Shown here: one piece after another, positions 1 to 11,276 of the stretch
Layout: the number at the start of each line of letters is the position of its first letter
How positions within the stretch are numbered: the stretch's first letter is position 1
DNA from: Serendipita indica DSM 11827
Taxonomy: Eukaryota > Basidiomycota > Agaricomycetes > Sebacinales > Serendipitaceae
Assembly: GCA_910890315.1 (NCBI GenBank)
Contig: CAJVGD010000042.1
Span: 62,001-126,000 of the forward strand
DNA length: 64,000 nucleotides
Direction: 5' to 3'
Position numbers and translations under genes: made by a program
The notes under the pieces: model-generated
Database searches by the model: none
Told to the model about the DNA's origin: nothing
Seen by the model: only the letters and a program-made list of their open reading frames with translations

Positions 1-506
1 ACCTTCGTGAACACCAACGCGACATGGCGAGGAGACATGTGAAGCGACTCGCGGATACCTCGAATGCGTATGACCTCTTCTCCATTCTTAGATAGATATT
101 GATGCGCACTCTAGGTTCAAGTTTTCACTTGCCTCGTTTACAATCCTGACGAATGATGAGAAGACACGATCATTTCTGGCAGTCGAGGTCGGTGCGGGTC
201 ATGCAGAAGTAAGTTTAGCACCATTTACCATGAATCTACTAACAATCAAAGTTTGAAGCCTTCTCTAATGGCCTGAACCCGCTTTTGACAGAACTCCGAC
301 AACCATTGTACTATTCTTCAGCACGCTATCACATCTCATTTGCTTGGATACTAAGCGAATCTGAATCTGGAAATGGTGGTTTGTCAGAAGACCTGGCAAA
401 GCAGCTGGATGACAAGTATGGCTCAAGGCTGCGGGACATTATCATGGATGTAGACAAGATCAACCTCAAGATTGGGAAACAGATCCAAAAGTGTCGATTA
501 AAGTAG
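1..506 (+). CDS. USB1: U6 snRNA phosphodiesterase Usb1, 3' part
   Basis: Only the 3' part lies in the window, as three exons (1-67, 115-208, 252-506) joined in frame by introns of 47 and 43 bp with GT-AG ends. The joined protein carries EKTRSFLAVEVGAGHA and then RYHISFAW, which is the second HxS catalytic motif of the 2H phosphoesterase fold, and ends KIGKQIQKCRLK, closely resembling the C-terminus of human USB1. Members of this family trim the 3' oligo(U) tail of U6 snRNA and leave a terminal phosphate, which stabilises U6 for splicing. The first HxS motif and the start codon are outside the window. The stop codon lies 33 bp from the stop of the convergent methyltransferase gene, so the two 3' UTRs must overlap. 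Confidence 0.85.
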
Positions 507-539
507 ATTAGTTGACGGATAGACGAGGGCGTTGTACAG

Positions 540-2644
540 CTATACTTTCCACACGAGCGCCGTGTTTCTGAGACTTCCCGTCGATTGGTCAAACAAGTTG
601 ATCAGCTGTACATTCTCCTTTCTTCCAGATAGGGTTTCGCTTGGCTGCTCGGACAAAGCTGAATGGACAGCCTCAAAGAGGAACCAATATCGATCGAGCA
701 CAAGTAGACTCTCGACAAGTGGTCCCAAAAAGCACCGCAGCACTTGGAACACTTGGATCTTCTGCACCAGCTCTGTCTCGTATGGGCATAAATCCGATTC
801 CATATCTCCCTCTCGTGTCAGGAGTAAAGGTTGGACCCCGTTTGTTACCGATGAGAAAGTGTGTTGTTGTGCAATTCCGAGCTTGATTCGTGCTGCTTTG
901 AGAAAAGTTGGAAAGTCCTTGTATACAGACGTCGCAAGTCTACCGATCCGTCGCGTACGCCAGTCGACATCGTCAAGATTTGGTGGCCACTCTTCTCCCA
1001 CTCTAGTCACTCTGTCCGCGGTCGCCACACTGTCGGACTTGGACTGCGTTTCCGCCCGATATGCCACAGGTAGCCTGCGGGCGAGGAGAGCACGATAGGC
1101 AATTTTACGCATCGATAACGCTGTCGAAGATGGGATCTCAAAGGGCAAATTTGCCCTCTCAGGAGCTGGAGGTGTTTCAAGGGACCACGTCTTTGGTGCC
1201 TGTGCAGCCAGATGCAGATGTTGCGTGTCAAGTCTGAAGGGTTCTGCGTCAGCTCTAGCTCCATCTGCATTTCTGCATATCGAGAGTTCGCTGGCGAGTT
1301 TGTTGGAGAGCGGGAAACCTGGATTTTCATCAGTTTGGGTAGAATAGGCGACGATGGCTTACTCGAGGTTGTCATCATGTTGTAGCAACATCCCACAACG
1401 ACGCACCCTACCAGTTCGAACAGCTTTGTACTTGAATTTGACTGAGAAGGTGAGAGCTGACGGCGAATAAAGCTGAGAATAGCGGGAGTCAGGTCTCCAC
1501 ATGCGTGTAAACCGACGACAACGATTGGAAATAGTCCACCATGTTGGGGAAGCAATGTTTGTGATCGATCGTGTTCTTGAATCCATTCATTGATTGTATT
1601 TGTCAATGCATCCGCGTCGTCGATGAACACAGTCCGATTTGATACGCTCCCTTTTAAGTCTTCTTCTTTGCCTTTCCCGATTTCTATGGTATCGCGTTTT
1701 GCACTTGTGGTCGTTGCGTCGATGTCTGTGGTCTTTGAACCTTGCTCGTTCGTCACCTCCTTCGGCTCATCAGATTCTCGTCCTTTTGAACGCTCCTTTC
1801 TTCTCTCCCCCACAGCAGCTGTTGTAGAGTCCAACCAATCCGTACGAGCCAGTGAACCTTTGGTCTGGTTCTCATCCCTATCGAGGGCGAGGACGTGAAA
1901 GCCATACGCGGCAAGTGCACGTGAGAGATAACCCTGCATTCCACTCGTTATTTTTCATTCATGCGCGCGTTTCTTGGACATCCTACCTGACCTGCACCAA
2001 CGTCGACAATGTACGGTCTTCTACTTCCTTTACGAGCCCAATTGTCTGCTTGTGAAGTATCCAGATTATTTTTATTTTTTGATGCATCGAAAGAGGGTCT
2101 CTCGGGCTGTTCGGAAGCAGGCGACGGGTGGCAGGAAGAAAATGTAGCGGCGATGTAGGCAGACATGGTCGAGACTTCGTGCAACTTCTTTGGAGAAACA
2201 CGTGTAACAGATGGCCCCTTGATCTCGTCTCCGGCTCCGACTGTAGCAGGCGACGGCTGTGGGGCGTAGAACAGCCCTCGCGGAATAGCGAGCGCAGTGC
2301 ATTGGCGTATAAAGGTCGAGATCTCTGGAGGAACCTTTTTATCCTCTCTTCTGCTCGTGGTATCGTCTATCTACATCGTATCAGACATATCCACTGCAGT
2401 CGTTCTAAAAGCAGTGCGCACCTTGCTGGTATGCTTTAACAAAGGTCACCCATAAATCTTCTGATGATTTCTCATCATTCGAACCAGTTTGGCTGAAACA
2501 CCCTTGGACAAGGGACGGGAAGATGCCAGATGTTGTTGCTTGATTTGGATGTGCTCGTGCGAGGTTGCTATGCTCCTGGAGAAAACTGACAAGTTTTATC
2601 ATATGATCATCTTTGACGTGTATTTGATGAGTTGTAGATGCCAT
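540..2644 (-). CDS. METTL25/RRNAD1-like SAM-dependent methyltransferase
   Basis: Exons can be chained from ATG 2644 (MASTTHQIHVKDDHM) to TAG 540. After an N-terminal segment come SPKKLHEVSTMSAYIA, a charged linker, and SAM-binding motif I VDVGAGQ-GYLSRALA, which is split by a 53-bp intron at 1934-1986. GLHACGDL and VGCCYNMM follow; the sequence then continues SFPLSNKLASELS after another short intron at roughly 1320-1365. The order of SPKK.HE, GxGxGYLS, LHACGDL and CCY is diagnostic of the METTL25/RRNAD1 family (methyltransferase domain PF13679). The substrate of fungal members is not established, although some relatives are annotated as rRNA adenine dimethylase-like. The 1700s region encodes a poorly conserved Lys/Glu/Ser-rich insert between the motifs. 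Family assignment is firm; the target is unknown. Confidence 0.8.
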
Positions 2645-2812
2645 GGCAGAAAATCGTTAATAGAAGTGGAGACCAGAATTGGTGTTTATTTTGGCTGGCA
2701 TTTGACAACACGTACATCCCATCTGACATTGCAAGAGAGTGAAAAACATGAATCAACAACCAAAACTCTTATCTCCACATCTGCCAGTACACTCGACCCT
2801 TAAACGATCAGC

Positions 2813-4533
2813 CTATGTAGTCTTTTTCCACATAGCGCTCTCTTTGCACTTTGCCACGAGCTTCTTGAGCTCCTGCGAACGCGCACGGGTGGTGACAAGG
2901 AGCGCGTCAGGCGTATCGACGATGACAAGGTCATCTACACCCAGACATGCAACAAGTCGCTGCGAGAGTGGGACGACGATACCGCCAGCGACTTGGTGGT
3001 GAATCACATAGTTCGAGTCGCCGAGGATGGCCATCTCATTGGACTCTTTTGGAAGCAGATCGGAGAGCGATGAAAAGTCACCCAAGTCGTCCCAACCTGA
3101 GAGGATAGCGTGTTAATACAGATAGTGGAAAGGGAGGAAGAACAAGGAGGCTCACCAAACGTTGCAGGTACGACCGCTACTCGTCCAATCGCCGCGGCAC
3201 GTTCAGCAACGGCATGATCGATTGCAATCTTGGTCAATCCACTCCAAACCTCTCCGAGTACCTTTTTCCGCCTCTCAGCTGCCACATCCTCCTTTTCACC
3301 TTCGAACTCCCACTCGCTCGCAATCCTGTCGAGACCCTCTGCGAGCTCTGGCTCGTACTTGCTCAAGAGCTCCATGAGGACCTTGGCTTTGACGACGAAC
3401 ATGCCGGCATTCCAGCGATAGTTTCCACTCTGGAGGTAGCTTGAGGCTGTTTTGGCGTCTGGCTTTTCCTTGAAGAACTCGACGACGCGTGCGTTTGGTG
3501 CGCCCTCGAGGTGCAATTTGTCACCCAAACAGATATACCCAAACCCTGTCGCAGGACCACTGGGTGCGATACCAATCGTGACCAGGTAGCCAGCTTTGGC
3601 AGTGTGGACGGCTTCTGTAACGGCCGAGTTAAAGGCCTCGGTACCACTGATCATATGATCTGCGGCAAACGAACCCAGAATGGCCTCTGGGTCGCGTCTA
3701 GCGAGGACGGCAGCTGCGAGACCAATGGCGGCAGCGCTCTCCTTTGGGCTCGGCTCAGCCAACAAGTTTTGTGCGAGCAGGTCGGGAAGTTGCTCTTGTA
3801 CGGCCGGTGCATGTACAGAGCCAGTGACGACCATGAGCCGTTGTGGGGTGGTGAGCGGGAGCAGACGGTCCCATGTACCCTGGATCAACGAGCGTCCGGT
3901 TTGGGTGAGGTCGAGAAGGAATTTTGGGCACGTCTCGCGCGAGAGGGGCCATAAGCGTGTTCCTGCACCGCCAGCAGGGACAACGGCCCAGAAATTGTTT
4001 AACGCAGCTTGACGTGCAATGAGTGTGGCAGATGAGGTATGGGAAGCGAACTGAGGTGGTTGCGGAACATAGATCGATGGGTGTTCTGAAGGCTGGAGGA
4101 ACGGCGAGCGAATCGCTTGGAGGTTGGGTGAAGGCGGGACGCTGATGGCAGAGTTTGACGCATTGGAGCGGTTCTACCAGTGATGTTGTCAATCAGTGTA
4201 AACGGGAGACATTGGCCTAGACGGACCATAGACTCTTTAATCTGACGCTCGAGTGTCGCATTTTGTGCACGCAATTCCGCGGTTTCTGCACGTAGTTCGG
4301 CAACTTCTGCGTTCTAGTCTCCATTCAAGGATATGGAAGGAATTAGACAACGAGCGGGGTTCAGTCAGAGGCGACGGACGAAGGAAACGACAGACGGATT
4401 TTTCAACGACGGCAAGGATCTGTGCAAACATGGCTTCAATTCCCAAGCCCTGGCCACCTCCGACGCCGATGATGCCCCTCGAAGCGGAAGCAAGGGGTGT
4501 ACTTGGGCCGTCTGTCGGAGTTGAAATGTTCAT
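2813..4533 (-). CDS. Bacterial-type mannose-1-phosphate guanylyltransferase (ManC-like) with N-terminal coiled coil
   Basis: The catalytic part starts FWAVVPAGGAGTRLWPLSRE (near 3990-3930), the nucleotide-binding signature of mannose-1-phosphate guanylyltransferases of the bacterial ManC/AlgA type. It continues with SFAADHMI, EKPD, YRWNAGMFV, IDHAVAER and PATFGWDDLGDF, the last spanning an intron at about 3100-3155. The C-terminus (VDTPDALLV) matches the end of the nucleotidyltransferase domain; the phosphomannose-isomerase cupin of bifunctional ManC is absent. The expected reaction is GTP plus mannose-1-phosphate to GDP-mannose. Upstream, ATG 4533 opens two short exons: a Gly/Ser-rich leader and a heptad-like stretch (AEVAELRAETAELRAQNATL) that probably forms a coiled coil. 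Fungal GDP-mannose is normally made by the unrelated Psa1/Mpg1-type enzyme with a beta-helix tail, so this is a second, bacterial-type protein. Exon joins in the leader are inferred. Confidence 0.82.
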
Positions 4534-4770
4534 TGTGGTGTAGAATAAACGGGTAGAGAACTGTGTAGCAGAGTGGCTGAGACGAGTAGAAACTTGCAGC
4601 GGTTGTGGGCGGGTCCAAAGAGCTGGCTACGTGGACGCGACGTCGGCTCTGTCCGCCAAAATAAAGGACGGACTACGGTAGCCAGCAAATGTCTAATGTC
4701 CGCCCGGCGGCGCTGGCGGGACCTCGGGTCTATTTCTCACAAACGTTCTGCTGCGGACGTGACTAGTCCC

Positions 4771-5642
4771 CTATTTCTTTCTCCATACAACTAGTAGCTC
4801 TCGTCCAACGTGACTATCCTTGCTGACTTCTGGAACCCTCTCAAGTACAAGTTCCCACCCGTCCCCAAGTGCCTCTACATAGTGCTCCTTACGCACGAAG
4901 AATGGCGGTCCGTAGTCCTGCGGCGGGTCGATTGGAAAGACAAGTGTAACAAGTAGCCCTCCTGATTTGATGAGGGCGTTCATTTGCTGTCCCCAGTGCG
5001 CTCGTAGCCTAGGTGGGATAGCAACAAAGAATCTCCACCAACTCATCAGACACACGGCTTGAGAATAGTCCCTCAGACGTACGTGTAGTCGTAGACTAAA
5101 TCCACCTTTTCAGTTTCGGGGAAGGCCAATGTAAAGAAGTCTTGCTCCTTGAACGTCACGTTGCCTGGCAAGACAGAACTAGTAGCAAGCAATCTAAGGG
5201 TGACCCGTCAGATCCCACGCGTCTTGTGAATGCACGGTATCTACTCATTCGCCGCGTCAAGTGCGCTCTTAGAAATGTCGACGGCAAGGACATCCAAACC
5301 AAGAGTGCTGGCGATAAAGATTGGGTCATATCCCTACAGAATTTAGAGTCTTTCAATATGAGTCAGGATCAGAGCCCGTACCCTCCCACATCCTGGGACA
5401 AGGGCCTTGCCTTTTCTCGGGAATTTGCAGAGTTGATCGTCGTCTGACGATTCCAGCAGGTCCTTTAGGGGTGGCTGAACACTCCCAAGATTGTCCCAAG
5501 GAGTCACATTGTCCTGCCTACGAATTGCCTTCAATTTATTCGTCTAGAACCAACTGAGCATGAGAGCTGACCAAGCTTTTTCCCATCCGAGCTCATTATG
5601 TTCGCTGATGAGAGCACGAAGTCGCTCTTGCACGGTTGACAT
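4771..5642 (-). CDS. TPMT-family thiol/halide methyltransferase, copy A
   Basis: Translation starts MSTVQERLRALISEHNELGW at ATG 5642. A short intron joins EKAW to QDNVTPWDNLGSVQPPL; then follow the SAM site ALVPGCGRGYDPIFIAS, LDVLAVDISKSALDAA, a Y-D-Y segment, and a C-terminal half with PPRLRAHWGQQMNAL, PIDPPQDYGPPF and ELLVVWRKK. This is the layout of the TPMT superfamily group that includes plant thiol and halide methyltransferases, where a Trp/Pro-rich N-terminus precedes LVPGCGxGYD. Likely chemistry is S-adenosylmethionine-dependent methylation of thiocyanate, thiols or halides; the substrate cannot be read from sequence. The gene is followed upstream by a near twin (5704-6539) in the same orientation, with introns in matching places, so the pair arose by tandem duplication. 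Confidence 0.82.
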
Positions 5643-5703
5643 TCGTTTCTGATTCCTTACTCGGTAATGGAGGAGTTCAAGCCAGATTCCTTTGTTATTT
5701 CAA

Positions 5704-6539
5704 CTATTTCTTCTTCCAAACTACTAAGACCTCTCGTCCCTTGTGACTCTCGATGCTAATCTCTGGAATCCGTTCGAGGATGATATCCCACCCAGTGCCC
5801 AAAACCTCTTCATAATCCTCCTTCCGAACCGCGTACGGTGGGCCCCATTCTCTCGGAGGATCCACAGGATACACCAGTGCGACAATTAATCCCCCAGGCT
5901 TGACAAGCGCGTTCATTTGCTGGCCCCATTGCGCTCGGAGTCTAGGCGGAATCGCACAAAAGAAACTGTCCAGTTTGTGGTTTAGAGACACCAGACAGAC
6001 GCTTATTTTGCACACTCACGTATGTTCATATATCAGATCAAACTTTTCTTCCTCGCGCACGCCAAATGCGAAGAAGTCTTGAGCATGGAACGTGACTCGT
6101 CCAGGCGCGACGCTTCCTGTCTTCAGCAGCAGCCTAAACGCAATTAGATTGATTTTGGTATATAGAAGAAGACCCACTCATTTGCGGCGTCTACCGCACT
6201 TTGCGAAATGTCTACAGCCAGAACATCCAGCCCGAGCGTACGTGCTATGAAGATAGGATCGTATCCCTGTAAAACAATTACTACTCATAACCTCTCTTGA
6301 TCTGAATCAAGAGTACGTACCCTTCCACATCCAGGAACGAGTGCCCTTCCCTCGCCGCGTGGAAACTGGACGAGCTTGTCGTCCTCTACGGAGACAAGCA
6401 GGTCCCGGAGAGGGGGCTGGACGTCCCCAAGCCCATCCCATGGTGTTACATTATCTTGCCATGCCTTTTCCCATCCATCTTGTTCGTGCTCGCCGAGTGC
6501 GAGAAGTTGCTGATGGGCTGTACCTACATTCGCTGACAT
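5704..6539 (-). CDS. TPMT-family thiol/halide methyltransferase, copy B
   Basis: This is the paralogue of the gene at 4771-5642. MSANVGTAHQQLLALGEHEQ leads into EKAWQDNVTPWDGLGDVQPP, then ALVPGCGR, GYDPIFIARTLGLDVLAVDI, PPRLRAQWGQQMNALVKPGG, YPVDPPREWGPPY and EVLVVWKKK. All SAM-binding and C-terminal aromatic features seen in copy A are kept, and the reading frames are open, so both copies appear functional. An in-frame ATG three codons upstream (6548) could also be used; the chosen start matches the position in copy A. The proteins differ most at the extreme N-terminus and in the loop before the SAM motif (SVEDDKLVQFPRGEG against SSDDDQLCKFPRKG). About 60 bp separate the copies, so copy B's 3' UTR must be nearly coincident with the promoter of copy A. 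Confidence 0.82.
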
Positions 6540-6809
6540 TTTTCTCAATGTTGCCTCTTTGCTTTCGTCTCTACAGTGTATATAAACCTAAGACCAAGAG
6601 GGTTCTCTCCTTGCTAATCTAGTTTGTGACTGACATAATCCATCGGTCGCGGTGCTTGGTAAGAGACGACTGTATTGGGGACGCTAGCAGGCAGACAGAA
6701 GAAGAAAGAAAAGAGCTCCCCAATGACTAAACGGACCAAAAATGATGCCATACGCAGGCGGCGACTTGATTTCTTGTCGGAGTTCCGACGGACGTCCTCT
6801 GGAACCAAT

Positions 6810-8540
6810 TTACCAGACTCGCGTCTCGAGCAAGAGGTCCCCTTGGCCTTCGAGTCCTAAGCACGCCTTGAGGAACAACTCGAGAGCATTGCGTTGGCGG
6901 CCGAGTGCGTTCACGACGTCTGTGCCAGGCTTGACAAGTGGTGCCTTGAGCATGTAGGACAGCAAAGAGAGCACAGTGTACAAAGGCTTGAACTCTCCTC
7001 CTTGGCCATTGGCGTCGACACAGCGGTACGAAATGCGGGTCAAGAGCTCGGCGAGGATGGACAGGTCGAGGATGAGCGGCGAGGCCAACAAGGAATCCTA
7101 ACAGAGGTGAGAAATAATAAACCCGAGAGAAAAAGGAAACATACCTCGCACTCGTTGAAAATGTTGATCACGCTCCGACCGCCCATGCAAATCTCGGAAT
7201 AGTATTCGTCAATTGCACGCTTGCTGTCGCCCACGGCAGGCATATACTTGATGACAACAAGATGGTTTGGATGCTCGCCCTTCTTCTCTCCCTCTCCCTT
7301 GGGCTTGTAGAGCAAATGGTTGGCACCAACCATGTCGTCGACGACAGAGCTCTTGCTAATCTCCTTGCTCTTGAACTGGGCCTCGGCACTCAAGTTGCGA
7401 CCATCATTGTTACCAAGATGGTTGTAGCTTGCGATGCTGAGTGGCTTGATACCTGCGTTGACCAAAAACTCGGCAAGGACCGACTTGACTTTGGTTTGAC
7501 CCGACTTCAAGTCGTCACCACCGATAAACGACTGGTGCTCCTCTGCCAATTGAATACAACCGGGCACAAACGTGTTCTGGGGTGCACCGTTAATGAAGGG
7601 CGCACCCTCGAGGATGCTGGCGACGGCGAAAAGCGTCGAAGGCGATACTTCTTCGTGGCTTTGCTCGATAGCCTTGAGCAAGTTTGCCGCCGTATCATTG
7701 ACACCAGGGAGGATCTCCGAATAACGTTCGGTGTTGGCCGTCCAGAAGACAACGACAGAGTCCAACGAGTTTGACTGCTTAAACTCGCGAATGTCCTTGC
7801 GAATCTGCTCGAGATGGGCCTGCTTATCCTTGCCAGGAATCAGATTATCGGCGCGCTCTTCTTGGTTAGCGGCGATAAAGTCTGGGTAGTAAATGCTCGG
7901 CAGAGGGCGGATAGAGGCCATGAGAGGGGCGATTTGGCGTTGCAGGTCGTATTGGAGCACCTGGGCGCGTTGCATGGCCTGGTCGAGCGGCAAGGACGAG
8001 ATATCCCATCCACCGATAACAAGATCGTTTGGATGAACGGTAGGGAGGACGGAGGAGAGAGGAACATGGACGTCGGATCCGGTAGAGGGGTCGACACCAA
8101 GTCGGAGGGTCGAGGCTCGCAGGATGGAGCCAATGTAGTTTGGCGTCTGGAGACCCTCTTTGGTGTGCCAGTGAATGTTATGCTTGTTGGCGAGGATGGT
8201 AGCAGTAAGTGTCGTGCCGTTGTTGCCGCCAAGTCCGACCATCATCAACCTAAGGGTCTATCAGTAAAGAAATATATCAGGGTGACGACGCTTACCCCAT
8301 GCGAGGAACCTTGCGTTGGGTGCGGAACTGATACGTCTGGACTTTTGGTGTGACTTTGAAGACACCATTGTCATTGATGACGGTCTGGGTGTGGTAATCA
8401 TACGTCGAGGTGATGTATTCGTCCGTGTAGACAGTCTTTTCACTCTCAACGACGATGGGCGTATCGTTTCTAGCCGCGGTAGGATGGATATGAGTGTTGG
8501 GGGTGTTTATGCCGCTCTCGAGAGGAGTCTGAGGAGCCAT
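6810..8540 (-). CDS. INO1: Inositol-3-phosphate synthase
   Basis: ATG 8540 begins [20 protein letters not shown], a poorly conserved leader. An intron near 8250-8296 leads into the NAD-binding loop [20 protein letters not shown], a hallmark of L-myo-inositol-1-phosphate synthase. Further family signatures are [58 protein letters not shown] and [11 protein letters not shown] second intron near 7100-7145 precedes the last exon, which carries [17 protein letters not shown] and ends at 6810. The enzyme converts glucose-6-phosphate to inositol-3-phosphate with NAD as internal redox cofactor, the committed step of inositol synthesis in the cytosol. The gene is divergent from the P450 at 8780, with about 240 bp between start codons. 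I saw no CATGTG-type inositol-responsive element there. Confidence 0.95.
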
Positions 8541-8779
8541 GCTGAAATCAGTACGCTATGAGAGGAGTAGCTGAAGTGTGCTTTGTGCCGCGGTGTCTAT
8601 TGTGAACGCTGCTGAGCTGGTTGCTGTACATCCACCGGGGGGGAAGGATGAAAGATGGTTGAGTCCAAGTTGCGAGTTGACCCGGTCCACACGGTTCCTG
8701 CTTATATACCCATCGTTCGATCCTTTCTCATCCTTTTTTTTCTTGGGGAACTTGTCCCTGCGCCTCGTGGCGTATCAAG
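8541..8779. promoter_or_regulatory. Short divergent promoter between INO1 and P450
   Basis: These 239 bp separate the INO1 and P450 start codons, so both 5' UTRs and both core promoters must lie here. A TATATA-like hexamer occurs at about 8703-8708, roughly 70 bp before the P450 ATG, and a pyrimidine-rich tract with eight Ts sits at about 8733-8742. A run of seven Gs occurs near 8638-8644. Placement of core elements is inference. Confidence 0.4.
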
Positions 8780-10726
8780 ATGGACTCGATCCTCATTGCG
8801 GGCCTCGCGGTTGCTACTTTTTTGTCGTATAAACTGCTCTCCAAGTCCTCTGATAATGCCTTGCTTCCTCTGCCGCCTGGACCGCCGCGAGATCCGGTTA
8901 TCGGCAGTGCACGCTATTTCCCGACCGAGCGCATCGGCGAAAACCTGTACAAATGGCAGAAACAATACGGTCTGTCTATTATCTCGTAGATAACATCTGC
9001 AAACTTTCTATCAGGCAACCTCGTCTGCGCGACGCTGCCCACTTCAGCAATGATTCTTGTTTACTCGAATGATATCGCGCAAGAACTCCTGAGCAAGCGC
9101 CCAAACACGACTTCTAATAGGTCTATTGGCTATTACATTACCGATATGTACGCTTGCCGCGGCAGTTTCTGAGTACTCACCCATTTATCGCAGGATGGGC
9201 TGGAAATGGTCACCCGCCTTTGCCCAACCAAACCCACACTATGCAAACCAGCGCAAAATGCTCAGAAGAGGCATCGGTCCTCAGCGCATTGCGACTCATA
9301 ACCTTGTCATCGAACGCCAGACAAACGCTCTTCTTCTCAAGCTTTCTACTTTCCAGGGTTATGTACCGCCTGTTATTATGAAGTATGTCTCTGTCTTCTC
9401 TATTGAGCAACTGTCCTTATATCACTCACAGTGCTATGGGCCATCTTGTCATTGAAGTCACATACGGCACCGAAATTGAACACCATCTCGGTAATCAGCT
9501 ATCTACCCTGAATCAAGAGGCAATGGAAATCATCCTCAAAGCCTTTTATAAACTCCATCTCGTCGACGTCTTTCATTTTTGTGCGTCCTCTCTCCCGCCA
9601 GCTGGACAAGCTGAATGCTCATTGGGCTAGTGCGCTTTATCCCAAGTTGGATGCCAGGCGCTGGATTCAAGTATGTTTTCGTTGGCTGCATGTGCCTTGT
9701 GTCTGACAGTCTCCAGACGTATCGCCCAACGCTCCCAGTGGCTGTCAAACTACCTTCGCTACGAAACCTTTGCGAAAGTGAAAGAGCTCTATGTATTATC
9801 TCATAATTTTCGAGGTTGACCGTCATTCTCATCATGTCACAGAACGCCGGCAAGCTCGGTCCATCGCTCGCCACTGACCTCCTCGACGAGTTTGGGACGG
9901 ACGATTCAGATGTGATGGACGCACTGGCAGTGCTTTACATCGGTGCGCTTCTCTCATCTCCCAAACATTCTCCTTCTCATGTGAAAACGTGTAGCCGGCT
10001 CAGATACGGCAAGTGTCACTCATTCTTGATAAGATTACAACGATAACCAATCACAGACGACTGCGGCCATTGTCGCTTTCCTTCATGCTCTCTATCTGTT
10101 CCCAACCGTTGCGACCAAAGTTTACGACGAGATCAAGGCAGTCACGCTCGACGGCCAGCGGCTATTGACCGTTCCAGATCGACAACATCTTCCTTACACT
10201 GAAGCCGTGTGGAAAGAGAGTATGCGCTGGAATCCATTCATACTCATGGGTATGGAACTCAAAAGGCAGAGGTAGACCTATCCACTCATGGTTCGTGCCG
10301 TAGGTGTCCCACACGTCAATATTCAGGACGAATATATACAAGGCTATAGGATTCCAAAGGGATCCATGATCCTTCAACACACTGGCTTCATGCTCACCGA
10401 CCCAACCATCTGGAGGGACCCAGACGTCTTTAGGCCCGAAAGGTTCCTTACAGACGAGAACGCGAGCGAGTTACCCAATCCATTGGGGATCATTTTTGGC
10501 TATGGGATGCGGTATGTCTGTCCCATAGATGCATGGGATGACTATTAACGGAGAGATTAGAATCTGTCCCGGAATGTACCTGGCGGACCGTGCGGGTTTT
10601 CACATAGCCGCGTCTGTGGCCTCTGTATATCGTATTCTGCCGCGCGAGGGAAATGTCGTGCCAAGTGTAGACAACCTCGAATATACAGATTCTCCATTCA
10701 GGCTCGTCTCCTTTTCTCGAAACTAA
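8780..10726 (+). CDS. Cytochrome P450 monooxygenase
   Basis: ATG 8780 begins MDSILIAGLAVATFLSYKLL, a single membrane anchor, followed by the proline hinge LLPLPPGPPRDPVIGSA. Several short introns interrupt the gene. Reading across them gives the I-helix AGSDTTTAAIVAFL (near 9995-10085), the K-helix ExxR as ESMR (about 10220), FRPERF (about 10430), and the haem loop FGYGM-RICPGMYLADR split by an intron at about 10512-10560, with the haem-ligating Cys present. The protein ends VSFSRN at 10726, typical P450 length. Such enzymes sit on the ER membrane and oxidise small molecules with electrons from P450 reductase; in Agaricomycetes this class is large and the substrate is unknowable from sequence. 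All landmark residues are present, so it looks functional. It shares a promoter region with INO1. Confidence 0.9.
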
Positions 10727-11044
10727 TCCGCGGCTGATCCGTTACATGATGGATAGATTGCCCACAAATTTCGATTGCCGCTTTATTCCCCACGATAAGC
10801 AGGCACAAGACCTCGTAAAATCAATCTCTCTCCAACAATGATGGCAATCCCAGAAAGGATTTCTCCTGTCTAATCGTCTCATTTCGTCGAATCTAGCCGG
10901 AGGATGTTGTACGTGTATCATAGTCTATCAACTGTCATGCCTTGTCCTTCACCCCGTGTGGCAACCAACCACTCTAACCTTGAACCCGACCGTTAACTTC
11001 TGTCTTCCAACGTATTGTTACTGTCGTCTGAATCTCGAAGCTCT

Positions 11045-11132
11045 CCGTCATTGAAGGAGGATTCGAACCTCTGATCTTCCACTTCACGCCCAAACACTGT
11101 AAGTCGAACCTTTCCGCTGAGCCAGACGGGCT
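11045..11132 (-). other. tRNA-like Pol III element (A and B boxes), possible tRNA-derived SINE or relic
   Basis: On the minus strand TGGCTCAGCGG (11124-11114) matches the Pol III A box and GGTTCGAATCC (11069-11059) matches the B box exactly, in the right order and about one tRNA length apart. CCGTC at the 5' end can pair with GACGG downstream, but the acceptor and D stems do not fold into a regular cloverleaf by eye, and no clear anticodon stem is seen. It could be a decayed tRNA, an unusual intron-containing tRNA, or the head of a tRNA-derived SINE. Confidence 0.35.
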
Positions 11133-11276
11133 GGAATCACTCTATCTGCAATTTATCTAATGAATTATGCGCATTTTCAATGCTGCGAGCGGCAGATGGG
11201 ACAAATGCGGTCGGCTTCAAGCCACACATCCAAAGTGGCGAGGCAATTATCTTGTTGTCTCTTGGTCTCGGCCACA

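Noticed and set aside
7262-8353. Plus-strand frames of 170 and 179 codons
   Set aside because: Antisense shadows of INO1, whose protein is fully conserved on the other strand.
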